From: a bacterium
GTDB taxonomy: Bacteria > Bacillota > Clostridia > Oscillospirales > Oscillospiraceae
Direction: 5' to 3'
Assembly: GCA_004560375.1 (NCBI GenBank)
Contig: SFVC01000035.1
Span: forward strand, 1-25,598
Length of the DNA: 25,598 nt
Position numbers and translations under genes: made by a program. The notes under the pieces were generated by a model. That model did no database searches. It was not told the DNA's origin and saw nothing but the letters and a program-made list of their open reading frames with translations. Shown piece after piece: positions 6,893 through 15,570 of this stretch (its first letter is position 1; the number at the start of each line of letters is the position of its first letter).

Positions 6893-7956
6893 TGGCTGTC
6901 CCCCAGGGGCTGATAGGCCTCGATGCCGCCGTCGCGGAAGGTGTAGCAGCCCTGGTACACGGCGCAGGCCATATCCAGCAGCGGCATGGCCGCCACCGCG
7001 CCGGTGCCCTCGCCCAGGTGCATCCCGGCGGTGATAAGGGGCCGCTTGCCCAGCGCCTCCAGCACCATTTGTCCCGCAGGCTCGGCGGAGACGTGGCTCG
7101 CCAGCATAGCCTTGCCCGCCGCCGGGCAGAGCCGCAGGGCGCACAGGGCCGCCACAGCGCTGATGAACCCGTCGATGAGCACCGGGACCCGGTACAGCGC
7201 GCCGCCCAGGAACACGCCGCACAGCCCCGCGATGTCAAAGCCGCCCACTTTACACAGCACATCCAGAACGTCGTCCCGGTCCGGTCGGTTGCAGGCGATG
7301 GCCTGTTGGATGACCGCGATTTTCCTTGCCAGGCCCTCGTCGGAGAGTCCCGCGCCCCGGCCGGTCAGCTCCTCCGCCGGCCGCTCCAGCAGGACGCTGG
7401 TCACGGCGCTGGAGGTAGTGGTGTTGCCAATGCCCATCTCTCCGGTGGCCAGCAGTTGGGCCCCCTGCTCCGCCTGCTCCCGGACCAGCTCGATGCCCGT
7501 CAGCACCGCCTGCTCCGCCTGGGCCCGGGTCATGGCCGGGCCAACGGAAATATCCGCCGTGCCGTTTCCCACGCGGCGGGACAGCACCCCCGGCACGCCC
7601 GGAAAATCCTTCACGCCCATGTCCACAGTCACCACCCGGCAGTTCGCGACCCGTGCCATGCGGCACACGGAGGTCCGGCCCGCCGCCAGGTTTTCCGTCA
7701 CGACGGCGGTGACGGAGGCCGGAGACTGGGTGACGCCCCGGCACACCACGCCGTTGTCGGCGCACAGCACCAGCACCGCCCGCTCCCGGAGGTCCACATC
7801 GGCGCTTCCCGTCAGGGCGGCGATGTCCTCCAGTGCCGTCTCCAGCAGGCCCAGGCCCCCCAGGGGCTTAGCGAGGCTGTTCCAGCGGCGGCTGGCCTCT
7901 GCCCGGGCCTCGGCGTCCTCTGGCCCGATACCTTTTAAAATTCCGTTCAGTTCCAT
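6889..7956 (-). CDS. cobT: Nicotinate-nucleotide:DMB phosphoribosyltransferase CobT
   Basis: A 355-residue enzyme that activates the lower-ligand base with nicotinate mononucleotide to give the alpha-ribazole phosphate used by CobS. Visible signatures are KPLGGLGLLE near the N-terminus, LCADNGVVCRGVTQSP, TGEMGIGNTTTSSAV (171-185) and MHLGEGTGAVAA, with Glu316 at the position of the catalytic Glu317 of Salmonella CobT. I chose the ATG at 7956, one base after the cbiA stop and 5-6 bases after a GAGGG site; a GTG at 7968 would add four residues. No dimethylbenzimidazole synthesis gene is present in the window, so the actual base attached cannot be deduced. Confidence 0.97.
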   Translation of the reverse strand: MELNGILKGIGPEDAEARAEASRRWNSLAKPLGGLGLLETALEDIAALTGSADVDLRERAVLVLCADNGVVCRGVTQSPASVTAVVTENLAAGRTSVCRMARVANCRVVTVDMGVKDFPGVPGVLSRRVGNGTADISVGPAMTRAQAEQAVLTGIELVREQAEQGAQLLATGEMGIGNTTTSSAVTSVLLERPAEELTGRGAGLSDEGLARKIAVIQQAIACNRPDRDDVLDVLCKVGGFDIAGLCGVFLGGALYRVPVLIDGFISAVAALCALRLCPAAGKAMLASHVSAEPAGQMVLEALGKRPLITAGMHLGEGTGAVAAMPLLDMACAVYQGCYTFRDGGIEAYQPLGDSQ

Positions 7957-7957
7957 G

Positions 7958-9316
7958 TCATCCCTCACGTTCCCGGTACCTCCGGGCGGCCGTCACGAAC
8001 CGCTCCGCCAGTTGGGGCGTTCCCGCGAAATACAGATGGGGAAAGGCCGCGTACAGCGACTCCGAGACGAATCCGCAGTCCCAGCCCCGGCCCGACAGCG
8101 GCTTTTCCACCCGCAGGTCCCGGCCGTTCTCCGTGCTGTCCCAGTAGTGGAATTCATGCACCGGCATCGCCTCCCCCTGGCGGAACAGGAGGCTGTCGGT
8201 CCCGGCACGCAGCGTTCCGTAGCCGAACCGCACCAGCCGCGGGGTCTGGACACCCTGTCCGGGCAGAACTCCCGCCATGGGAAAGGCGTGGCCCTGCTCA
8301 TCTTCCAGCGACTGTCCCAGGTAGAGGAAGCCGCCGCACTCCGCCACCGTGGGGAGTTTGCCGCTCACAGCCTCCCGCACCGACGCCAGCATCTCCCCGT
8401 TGGCCGACAGCCTTTCGGCGTACAGCTCCGGGTAGCCCCCCGGCAGATACAGTCCGCAGGCCCCGGCGGGCAGCGATTTGTCCCGCAGGGGGCTGAAAAA
8501 CAGCAGCTTTGCCCCCGCCTGCTCCAAAACCTCCAGCGTCTCGGCATAGGTGAAGCAAAAGGCCTCGTCCCGGGCCACGGCGATGGGCACGCCGTTTTCC
8601 GCTTTCACGGGCGGTTCCGGGACAGACGGGGCCGCGCCGTCTTCGCACAGCGCCAGCAGGCGGCCCATGTCCACGTTACGCTCCAGCGATCCCGCCAGAA
8701 CGTCCAGCCGCTGCGTCAAATTCTGAATTTCCGCCGCCGTGTACAGACCCAGATGGCGGCTCCCGAACGATGCCTCCTCCAGATGGGGCAGGCACCCCAG
8801 CACCGGGACGCCCGTCTCCCGCTCCAGCATGGGGCCGAGGCTCCGGCAGAGCGCAGGGGCGCAATCGTTGAGTATCACGCCCGCAATGCGGCTATTGGGC
8901 CGGAAGTCCCGCAGCCCCCGTATCCGGGCCGCCAGGGTCAGGCTGGCCCCCTTGGGCCGCACCACCAAAAGCACCGGCAAATCCAGGGTCCGGGCCACGT
9001 GCCAGGCGCTGGCCCGGTCCGTCACGCCGCCCACGCCGTCGTAAAGGCCCATGACCCCCTCGCACACAGCCGCGCCGTGGCCCGCCGTCCAGCGGCGAAA
9101 GTTTTGCCGCACCGCCGTCTCCTCCGCGAGGAAGATGTCCAGATTGTGGCTCTCCACGCCCAGGACACTGCGGTGGAACATGGGGTCGATGTAGTCCGGC
9201 CCGCACTTGAAGGCGCAGGGGTCCAGCCCCCGCTTTTGAAGGGCCGTCAGCAGGGCGCAGGTGACGGCGGTCTTTCCGCTGCCGGAGGCCGGGGCTGCGA
9301 TCAGCATGCGGATCAT
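7958..9316 (-). CDS. cbiA: Cobyrinate a,c-diamide synthase CbiA
   Basis: A 452-residue glutamine-dependent amidotransferase, the first amidation after cobyrinic acid. The N-terminal ATPase domain begins APASGSGKTAV (8-18) and continues with FKCGPDYIDPMFH (36-48), CEGVMGLYDGVGG (85-97) and VVRPKGASLTLAA. The C-terminal amidotransferase domain contains LPGGYPELYAE (291-301) and the nucleophile Cys327 in VAECGGFLYLG; HEFHYWDS lies near the C-terminus with the expected histidine. The frame is open far upstream through cbiET, but the ATG at 9316, overlapping the cbiET stop as ATGA, gives the normal family length and N-terminus. Confidence 0.98.
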   Translation of the reverse strand: MIRMLIAAPASGSGKTAVTCALLTALQKRGLDPCAFKCGPDYIDPMFHRSVLGVESHNLDIFLAEETAVRQNFRRWTAGHGAAVCEGVMGLYDGVGGVTDRASAWHVARTLDLPVLLVVRPKGASLTLAARIRGLRDFRPNSRIAGVILNDCAPALCRSLGPMLERETGVPVLGCLPHLEEASFGSRHLGLYTAAEIQNLTQRLDVLAGSLERNVDMGRLLALCEDGAAPSVPEPPVKAENGVPIAVARDEAFCFTYAETLEVLEQAGAKLLFFSPLRDKSLPAGACGLYLPGGYPELYAERLSANGEMLASVREAVSGKLPTVAECGGFLYLGQSLEDEQGHAFPMAGVLPGQGVQTPRLVRFGYGTLRAGTDSLLFRQGEAMPVHEFHYWDSTENGRDLRVEKPLSGRGWDCGFVSESLYAAFPHLYFAGTPQLAERFVTAARRYREREG

Positions 9317-10527
9317 AGCGCCGCCTCCGCAGCTTCCGCGGAAATCAGGAACACCGGGTTGTTGGCCGTCAGCAGGTGCAGCGTCCCCGCCGTCTTCGTG
9401 CGGCTGACGCCGATCTGCGTCACCTCCGCTGTCAGGCCACGGGCGGTCAGGGCAGCAACGGCGGCGGACAGCGTCTCCAGCGCGATCGCGGAGACGCAGA
9501 CGCGGGCGTTGGGGTTCTTCCCCAGCACCGTGTCCAGTACCGCTTCCAGATTCCCCTTGGTTCCGCCGATGAACACCGCGTCCGGCGTGGGGAGGGCCGC
9601 CAGCGCCTCCGGGGCCTTGCCCTCCACCAGCGTCAGGTTCCAGGCGCCGAACCGCTCCCGGTTGGCCCGGATGAGTGCGCAGGCCTCCTCCCGGCACTCC
9701 ACCGCGTAGGCCCTGCCCTGCCGGGCCGAGAGCGCCAGCTCCACGGAGACGCTGCCGGTCCCCGCGCCCACATCCCACACAGTGTCCGTGGGCCGCACCG
9801 CCAGCTTGCCCAGGGCGGCGGCCCGGACCTCCTGCTTCGTCATAGGCACCTGGCTCCGCAGGAACGCGTCGTCCGGGAAGCCCGGCGCCCGGAGCGCCTG
9901 GGGCATGGGCGCCGCCTCCGCCAGCAGCACGGACAGGGGCACGAAGCTCTGCTCCGCAAGCTCCGCCGCCGTGCCGCGCATGATACGCTCTGTCTCGTAG
10001 GAGAGGTTTTCCCCCACGGTCACATTCAAATCTCCCAGCCCCGCCTCTGTCAGGCGGCGGCATAATTCCGCCGGCCCCAGGGCCCCGCCGGTGAGGAAAA
10101 AGGCGGGCTTGCCCTCCATCACCGCCGCCACGACGTCGCAGTCCGTCCCGTGGGCGGAGCAGAGCGTCCAGTCCTGCCAGGGACGGCCCAGCCGGGCCGC
10201 CAGCAGCTGCACGCTGGAGACGCCGGGCAGCACCCGGCTCTTGATGCCCTTCTCCGCCAGCAGAGCCAGCAGGCCCCGGGCGCCGGAGTAAAAGCCCGTG
10301 TCGCCGCTGTATACCACGCAGGGCCGCTCCGCTCCGCTCTCCAGCAGGGCATCTAAAATCTGCCGGGGGCGGGCGGCCTCCACCCGCTTCGCCGTGCCGT
10401 TCTCCGGCACCGCCGCCAGCAGACGGCCCGCACCCAGCAGACAGTCCGCTCGACGCAGAGCCTCCAGGCCCTCCGCCGTCATGGTCGCCGCCGCGCCGCA
10501 GCCCAGGCCCACCAGTGTCACAAGCAT
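9313..10527 (-). CDS. cbiET: CbiE-CbiT fusion: C5/C15 methyltransferase and C12 decarboxylase
   Basis: A 404-residue two-domain enzyme equivalent to CobL. Residues 1 to about 205 are a class III tetrapyrrole methylase (CbiE, C5): VGLGCGAAATMTAEG, then VVYSGDTGFYSGARGL (71-86), then LPGVSSVQLLAARLG (100-114). Residues from about 220 are a Rossmann methyltransferase (CbiT, C15 methylation with acetate-chain decarboxylation), with PMTKQEVRA (228-236) and the SAM-binding VWDVGAGTGSVSVE (250-263), plus a later FIGGTKGNLE. It uses cobalt-precorrin-6B and yields cobalt-precorrin-8. The ATG has a GAGGAG site nine bases upstream and overlaps cbiJ by 10 bases. Confidence 0.97.
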   Translation of the reverse strand: MLVTLVGLGCGAAATMTAEGLEALRRADCLLGAGRLLAAVPENGTAKRVEAARPRQILDALLESGAERPCVVYSGDTGFYSGARGLLALLAEKGIKSRVLPGVSSVQLLAARLGRPWQDWTLCSAHGTDCDVVAAVMEGKPAFFLTGGALGPAELCRRLTEAGLGDLNVTVGENLSYETERIMRGTAAELAEQSFVPLSVLLAEAAPMPQALRAPGFPDDAFLRSQVPMTKQEVRAAALGKLAVRPTDTVWDVGAGTGSVSVELALSARQGRAYAVECREEACALIRANRERFGAWNLTLVEGKAPEALAALPTPDAVFIGGTKGNLEAVLDTVLGKNPNARVCVSAIALETLSAAVAALTARGLTAEVTQIGVSRTKTAGTLHLLTANNPVFLISAEAAEAAL

Positions 10528-11258
10528 TTCATCAACTCCTCACACGCTGCCGCGATCTCCTCAAAGGATTCCCCCGTCTCCTCCGGGCGGCGGATGAGCA
10601 CCAGCTCGATGCCGGTGTTTTTCGCCGCCCGCAGCTTTTCCTCAAAGCCCCCGGCCTTGCCGCCGTCCTTCGTCACCAGATACGCGATGTGGAACTGGCG
10701 GATGAGGGCCTCGTTCAGCTCCGTGGAAAAAGGCCCCTGCATGGCAAGGATGTTGCGGTGGGGGATGCCCGCCCCCTCGCAGGCCGACAGGCTCTCATGG
10801 TTGGGCAGCACCCGGGGGTACAGCCGCTCCGACGGCAGGGCCGAAAAAGCGCCAAGCTCCTTGGAGCCGGTGGTGAGCAAGATGTTCCCCTCCCGGCCCG
10901 CCAGCAGCGCCGCCGCCTCTGCCGCGCTGCCCACCGCCGTGACGCCCGCGGTCTCGCTGGCCCCCCGCAGCAGACGGCGGCAGGGCACCCCCGCCTGGCT
11001 GCAGGCACGGCGGATGTTTTCCGTCACCGCCACGGCGTAAGGGTGGGTGGCGTCCACGCACAGATCGCTGCCCCCCAGAAGCTCTATCATTTCCTCCACG
11101 GTCTTTCGCCCCGTCAGAACGGTGACGCCGGGGGCCTGCCCCTGTTCTTCACAGCCGTATTCGGTGGCCACGCAGACCGTCACGTCCGCGCCCTTTTCCG
11201 CCAGCAGGCGGGAGAGGAGGCGTCCCTCGGTGGTCCCGCTGAAAATCACGATTCTCAT
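10518..11258 (-). CDS. cbiJ: Cobalt-precorrin-6A reductase CbiJ (CobK)
   Basis: A 246-residue NAD(P)H-dependent reductase that converts cobalt-precorrin-6A to 6B. The N-terminal nucleotide-binding motif is IVIFSGTTEGRLLS (3-16). DATHPYAVAVTENIRRAC is the strongly conserved family block, and later features are LLTTGSKELGAF, LAMQGPFSTELN and the KDGGKAGGFEEKL region. Length is typical. The ATG overlaps the cbiH stop as ATGA; its ribosome site is weak (an A/G-rich GAAAAGAA), so translation probably depends on coupling. The product passes directly to the next enzyme in the operon, CbiET. Confidence 0.96.
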   Translation of the reverse strand: MRIVIFSGTTEGRLLSRLLAEKGADVTVCVATEYGCEEQGQAPGVTVLTGRKTVEEMIELLGGSDLCVDATHPYAVAVTENIRRACSQAGVPCRRLLRGASETAGVTAVGSAAEAAALLAGREGNILLTTGSKELGAFSALPSERLYPRVLPNHESLSACEGAGIPHRNILAMQGPFSTELNEALIRQFHIAYLVTKDGGKAGGFEEKLRAAKNTGIELVLIRRPEETGESFEEIAAACEELMKCL

Positions 11259-11986
11259 TTCTTTTCGTAACCTCTGGGCGTTACCATCCGCCCCTCCACG
11301 CAGCGGGTGCGGGAAGAGCCGACGAACACCGTTGTAAACATATCCACTTCCGCGTTTTGCAGCCGGTCCAGGGTCAGCAAACGGTGCTCCTGCCCCTGCC
11401 GGCCGATGTTCCGCACCCAGCCGCAGACCGTGTCCCCGCTGCGGCTCCGCAGCAGAATTTCGCAGGCCCGTCGCAGGTGGTCCTTCCGCTTTTTGGAGCT
11501 GGGGTTGTACAGGCAGACGGCAAAATCAGCCTCCGCCGCGCAAGTAAGCCGCTTTTCAATGACCTCCCAGGGGGTCAACAGGTCGGACAGGGAGATGACG
11601 CAGAAGTCGTGTCCCAGGGGTGCGCCCAGCACCGCGCCGCCGGAGAGGGCCGCCGTGACCCCGGCCACCACTTCCACCTCTACCTCCGGGTAGTCCGCCG
11701 CCAGCTCCAGCACCGGCCCTGCCATGCCGTAGACCCCCGCGTCGCCGCTGCAGACCATGGCCACCGTCCGGCCGCGATTGGCCGTCTCCAGTGCCCAGCG
11801 GCAGCGGTCGAGTTCCTGCTTCATCGGCGTGGTATAGGTTTCCTTGCCCGGATACAGCGGCGCCACCAGGTCCACATACACCGTGTAGCCGCAGAGCACC
11901 TCCGCCGCGTCCAGGGCGGTCCGGGCCTCCGCCGTCAGGTACTGTTCCCCGCCGGGGCCCAGCCCCACCACATAGACTTTACCCAT
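11255..11986 (-). CDS. cbiH: Cobalt-precorrin-3 C17-methyltransferase CbiH
   Basis: A 243-residue class III SAM methyltransferase that methylates C17 and drives ring contraction, giving cobalt-precorrin-4. It opens VYVVGLGPGGEQYLTAEA (4-21) and carries CGYTVYVDL, the AMVCSGDAGVYGMAGPVLE block, GVTAALSGGAVLGAPLGHDFCVISLSDLLTPW and LYNPSSKKR, which are diagnostic of the CbiH/CobJ branch. It is the simple single-domain form, without the C-terminal extension seen in some Bacilli. It overlaps cbiG by 8 bases and has a GGAG site before the ATG. Confidence 0.97.
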   Translation of the reverse strand: MGKVYVVGLGPGGEQYLTAEARTALDAAEVLCGYTVYVDLVAPLYPGKETYTTPMKQELDRCRWALETANRGRTVAMVCSGDAGVYGMAGPVLELAADYPEVEVEVVAGVTAALSGGAVLGAPLGHDFCVISLSDLLTPWEVIEKRLTCAAEADFAVCLYNPSSKKRKDHLRRACEILLRSRSGDTVCGWVRNIGRQGQEHRLLTLDRLQNAEVDMFTTVFVGSSRTRCVEGRMVTPRGYEKK

Positions 11987-12986
11987 GTTCCCATCTCCAA
12001 TCCAGCCGGAACGGTTTCCGGGCCAGCGCCATGGTGACGCCGTTCCCGGCGTGCTTCCCCGTCAGCAGCAGGCCTCCCGCTGCCAGCACCGCGCTCCGCT
12101 CGCAGACATTGTCCACGCCCGTTGTCCGCTCCACAAAGGCCGAGGGGGTAAACGTCCCCTCCGTTTTCCGCAGCTCTTCCGCGGAATAGCAGGTCAGCGG
12201 CCAGCCGTGGGCGGCGCAGAAGTCCAGCAGGCCGGGTTCCTCCGCCTTGAGGTCAATGGTTGCCGCGGCACACACCGCCTCCGGCCAGAGATTCTCCTCC
12301 GCGCACAGCTCCCGGAACGCCGTCTCCAGCGATTCCCGGGGCGTACCCCGGCGGCAGCCCACGCCCAGCACCAGCGCTTTTGGCGCCAGGCACAGCCCGC
12401 CCTCATGGCGGCGGACGTCCACCCGGACGTCCCAGTCCGCTCCGTCCGTCAGGGCCACGCCCACCGGGGGCGTGCCCTCCACCGGCCACTCCGAGCGGAC
12501 GCGGACGGTCCCGCCCGCCAAAATCTTAGCGGAGACCGCCTTGATGCCGTGGGGGTCCGTCACGGCGCAGTTCTGGCGCTTGGCCCACTCGTCCACGGCG
12601 AACAGGCCGCCTACGTCGGTGGCGGTGGTGATGACCGCCACCGCGCCGCAAATTGTAGAAATCTCTCTTGCCAGGTCGTTAGCGCCGCCCAGATGTCCGG
12701 ACACCACCGGCACGGCGAAGCGGCCGCACTCGTCCACCGCCACCACCGCCGGGTCCCGGGCCTTGTTTTTCAGAAAGGGCGTTGCCGCCCGGACCGCGAT
12801 GCCTACCGCGCCCACGAACACCAGCGCGTCAAAGGAGGCAAATGCTTCCTCTGTCCACCGGGACAGAGAAAAATCCTCCATTCTCCGGGTACACGATGCC
12901 TCGCCGCCCAGCACGGCCCGCAGCCGCTCCGCCAGGGCGTGCCCCCTGTCCGTGAAGGACAGGTAGGCGATTCTCCGGGCGCTCAC
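11979..12986 (-). CDS. cbiG: Cobalt-precorrin-5A hydrolase CbiG
   Basis: A 335-residue enzyme that opens the delta-lactone ring of cobalt-precorrin-5A and releases the extruded C20 unit as acetaldehyde. The N-terminal and central part contains FVGAVGIAVRAATPFLKNKARDPAVV and VPVVSGHLGGANDLA (93-106). The C-terminal CbiG_C domain begins around residue 205 with LVLGVGCRRGTP and ends with VERTTGVDNVCERSAVLAA. CbiG is a hallmark of the anaerobic pathway. The start is GTG, overlapping the cbiF stop as GTGA; no ATG lies nearby. Confidence 0.97.
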   Translation of the reverse strand: MSARRIAYLSFTDRGHALAERLRAVLGGEASCTRRMEDFSLSRWTEEAFASFDALVFVGAVGIAVRAATPFLKNKARDPAVVAVDECGRFAVPVVSGHLGGANDLAREISTICGAVAVITTATDVGGLFAVDEWAKRQNCAVTDPHGIKAVSAKILAGGTVRVRSEWPVEGTPPVGVALTDGADWDVRVDVRRHEGGLCLAPKALVLGVGCRRGTPRESLETAFRELCAEENLWPEAVCAAATIDLKAEEPGLLDFCAAHGWPLTCYSAEELRKTEGTFTPSAFVERTTGVDNVCERSAVLAAGGLLLTGKHAGNGVTMALARKPFRLDWRWEHG

Positions 12987-13738
12987 CGGCTGGCCTCCCG
13001 GAATTCCGTGGTGAAGGCCGGGTCGTACAGCTTGCTCCGCTCATACCGGCTGTCCAGAAAGTTCCCCACCAGCACCAGCGCCGTCTTGCGGATGCCGTGT
13101 TCTTCTCCCGCCTGGGCCAGGGTCCCCACCGTGCAGCGCACGGTCTTCTCCTCCGGCCAGGTGGCCTTGTACACCAGGGCCGCCGGGGTGTCCTCCGTGT
13201 AGGCCCCTTTCAGCAGCTCCTCCTGGACCCGCTCCAGCATCCCGCCGGAGAGGAACACCGCCATGGACGCGCCGTGGCTGGCCATGGACGCCAGGCTCTC
13301 CGCCTCCGGCACCGGGGTGCGGCCCGCCAGCCGGGTGAGGATGACGCTCTGGCTGACGCCGGGCAGGGTGTATTCCGCCCGCAGGGCCGCCGCCGCGCCG
13401 CAGAAGCTGGAGACGCCGGGCACGTCGTCATAGGGGATGCCCAGGGCGTCCAATGCGTCCATCTGCTCCCGGATGGCCCCGTAGACGCAGGGGTCCCCGG
13501 TGTGGAGGCGCACCGTGGTTTTGCCCGCCGCCTCCGCCTGTTTCATTACGCCGATGACCTGCTCCAGCGTCATTTCCGCGCTGTTGTGGACCTCACAGTC
13601 CGCCCGGGCCAGCTCCAGCAGCGCCGGGTTTACCAGGCTCCCGGCGTAGATGATGACGTCCGCCTGCTTCAAAAGCGCCGCGCCCCGCAGGGTGATGAGG
13701 TCCGGTGCTCCCGGCCCCGCGCCCACAAAATGTACCAT
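12983..13738 (-). CDS. cbiF: Cobalt-precorrin-4 C11-methyltransferase CbiF
   Basis: A 251-residue class III tetrapyrrole methylase that methylates C11 of cobalt-precorrin-4 to give cobalt-precorrin-5A. It has the glycine-rich start VHFVGAGPGAPDLITLRG (2-19), the CbiF-specific YAGSLVNPALLE (31-42), RLHTGDPCVYGAIREQMD (77-94) and PGVSSFCGAAAAL. The YAGSLV motif separates it from the CbiL and CbiH paralogues. Translation starts at ATG 13738, six bases after the cbiL stop. Confidence 0.97.
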   Translation of the reverse strand: MVHFVGAGPGAPDLITLRGAALLKQADVIIYAGSLVNPALLELARADCEVHNSAEMTLEQVIGVMKQAEAAGKTTVRLHTGDPCVYGAIREQMDALDALGIPYDDVPGVSSFCGAAAALRAEYTLPGVSQSVILTRLAGRTPVPEAESLASMASHGASMAVFLSGGMLERVQEELLKGAYTEDTPAALVYKATWPEEKTVRCTVGTLAQAGEEHGIRKTALVLVGNFLDSRYERSKLYDPAFTTEFREASR

Positions 13739-13744
13739 GGCTGC

Positions 13745-14437
13745 TCACTCCTTTACGATCACTGTGGAAAAGTATCCGTGCCCGCCCTCCGGCCGGCTTT
13801 GGGAGAGGTCCGGGTACACCGTCTCCCCCGGCAGGCCGCAGTTCTGCACCAGCATGCTCTTGCCCAGCATATCACGTTCCGCCAGCGCGTCCAGGACGGC
13901 GGGCATCTGCCGGCCGGACTTCATCAGCACCTTCGTTCCGGGCTGGTCCAGCACCTCGTCCAGCGCCATGCCGCCGGGAGCGATGTGCAGCGGGCTGTTC
14001 ATCTCCGTCAGGCTGACGCCCAGCCGGGCCGCCACCGCGCAGAAGCTGGGCACCCCGGGCACCATCACCGTCTCGTAGCCCTGCTCCCCCAGGATCTCCA
14101 TCAGGTAGACGTAGGTGGCGTAAATGGAGACGTCCCCCAGGTTCAGCATCGCCACGTCCTGTCCCGCGTCCAGATAGGGCCGCACCGCCTCCGCAGCGTC
14201 CACATGGGCCGCGTGCTGCACCGCCTTGTCCCGCTCCATGCTGAAATACAGGGGCACGATGGTCTTCTCCCCCAGGTCCACGGCGGCGGAGGCGATGTCC
14301 AGGGCCAGCATCTCGCCGCTTTTCGTCCGGGGCGCCGCGATGACCGGGCACCGCTCCAGCAGATAGACGGCCTTCAGCGTCAGCAGCTCCGGGTCCCCCG
14401 GGCCGACGCCCACGCCGTAAAAAACGCCTTTTTTCAT
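13745..14437 (-). CDS. cbiL: Cobalt-factor II C20-methyltransferase CbiL
   Basis: A 230-residue class III SAM methyltransferase acting on cobalt-factor II after CbiK. The N-terminus is FYGVGVGPGDPELLTLKA (6-23), followed by MLNLGDVSIYATYVYLMEIL, in which the GD-V-S-x-Y pattern is characteristic of CbiL/CobI, and then VPGVPSFCAVAARLG. I chose the ATG at 14437: it overlaps the cbiD stop as ATGA and has GGAGAAA a few bases upstream. A GTG at 14449 would add four residues without a better ribosome site. Confidence 0.96.
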   Translation of the reverse strand: MKKGVFYGVGVGPGDPELLTLKAVYLLERCPVIAAPRTKSGEMLALDIASAAVDLGEKTIVPLYFSMERDKAVQHAAHVDAAEAVRPYLDAGQDVAMLNLGDVSIYATYVYLMEILGEQGYETVMVPGVPSFCAVAARLGVSLTEMNSPLHIAPGGMALDEVLDQPGTKVLMKSGRQMPAVLDALAERDMLGKSMLVQNCGLPGETVYPDLSQSRPEGGHGYFSTVIVKE

Positions 14438-15570
14438 AGTTTTCTCCACTGTTCCATGATTGTTTTCGCGGTCTCCGTCTGTCCGAGGAGCCCGTATTCG
14501 TTGGAAAACAGGACCGCGCCCACTCGCAGCTTGTCCCCGACCCGGCGGCCCAGATGCTTTTGGATGGCCGCCAGCAGGCTCTCCAGCACGCTCTCCCGCA
14601 GTCCCGCTTCATCCAGCAGGGCGATGCAGGCGTCGGTAGTGGCCGCCTCCATCAGATTGCGGCAGAGGGCCGCCGAACCGCCGCAGACGGCGGCGTGGGC
14701 GCAGAAAAGCTCCATGCGGCAGTCCGCCCATTTGGAGTGGGTGTTCATCACGCCCCCCGCCAGCTTCACCAGCTTGCCGATGTGCCCCACCACCAGCGCG
14801 GTGTGAAAGCCCTCGGACACCGCGATGTCCAGCGCCTCCCCTACGAAGTTGGAGAATTTCACCCGGGGGATGTCCGCCGGGATGAGCGCCGTCTCCTGTA
14901 AAAAGTCCAGGCCGTAATTGCCCGGGGTCAGCAGCAACCGCTTTGCGCCGGACACCGCCGCCTGGTGGATTTCTACGGCGATGGTATCCACAATGGCCTG
15001 GGCGCTCATGGGCTCCACGATACCGGAGGTGCCCAGGATGGAGATGCCGCCCTCAATGCCCAACGATGGGTTAAACGTCCGGCGGGCCAGTTCCTCGCCG
15101 TCCGGGACGGAGATGACGACGGAGAGGCCCCCCTCGTATCCCGTATCTTCACATACCGCCTGTACAGCGCTCGCAATCATTTGGCGGGGCACACGGTTGA
15201 TGGCCGCCGCCCCCACGTTCTGGTCCAGCCCCGGCTTCGTCACCCGGCCCACGCCTTTGCCGCCGTCAATGGCGATGCCGGAGGCCGTTTTCGTGACGGT
15301 GGCCACCACCAGATGGCCCGTGGTGACGTCGGCGTCGTCGCCGCCGTCCTTATAGACGGCGCAGCGGGCCGCGCCGTCCTCCAGCGCCCACTCCGCCGGT
15401 TCCACCTCCACGGCGACGCCCTTTGGGGTGAGAAGCCGCAGCGTCTCCGGCGGCGCGCCGGTCAGCAGCAGCCGGGCGGCGCCCGCCGCCGCCAGCGCCG
15501 CGCAGGTGCCGGTGGTATAGCCGCAGCGCAGTTTTTTCTGTCCGCTTCGGATGTAATACTCAAATGCCAT
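14434..15570 (-). CDS. cbiD: Cobalt-precorrin-5B C1-methyltransferase CbiD
   Basis: A 378-residue enzyme unrelated to the class III methylases that methylates C1 of cobalt-precorrin-5B, another marker of the anaerobic pathway. The family signature LRCGYTTGTCAALAAAG (14-30) is intact, as are GGKGVGRVTKPGLDQNVGAAAINRVP, SILGTSGIVEPMS and LVVGHIGKLVKLAGGVMNTHSK. It overlaps cbiK by 11 bases. The closest GGA-type ribosome site to its ATG is weak, so coupled translation is likely. Confidence 0.98.
   Translation of the reverse strand: MAFEYYIRSGQKKLRCGYTTGTCAALAAAGAARLLLTGAPPETLRLLTPKGVAVEVEPAEWALEDGAARCAVYKDGGDDADVTTGHLVVATVTKTASGIAIDGGKGVGRVTKPGLDQNVGAAAINRVPRQMIASAVQAVCEDTGYEGGLSVVISVPDGEELARRTFNPSLGIEGGISILGTSGIVEPMSAQAIVDTIAVEIHQAAVSGAKRLLLTPGNYGLDFLQETALIPADIPRVKFSNFVGEALDIAVSEGFHTALVVGHIGKLVKLAGGVMNTHSKWADCRMELFCAHAAVCGGSAALCRNLMEAATTDACIALLDEAGLRESVLESLLAAIQKHLGRRVGDKLRVGAVLFSNEYGLLGQTETAKTIMEQWRKL

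Noticed and set aside
7957..7968. GTG start giving CobT four more residues
   Set aside because: The ATG at 7956 is better placed behind GAGGG and follows the cbiA stop by one base.
9317..10063. N-terminal extension of the cbiA frame
   Set aside because: It overlaps cbiET in another frame, and the ATG at 9316 with ATGA overlap yields the normal CbiA start and length.
14438..14449. GTG start giving CbiL four more residues
   Set aside because: The ATG at 14437 has a GGAGAAA site and the ATGA overlap typical of this operon.
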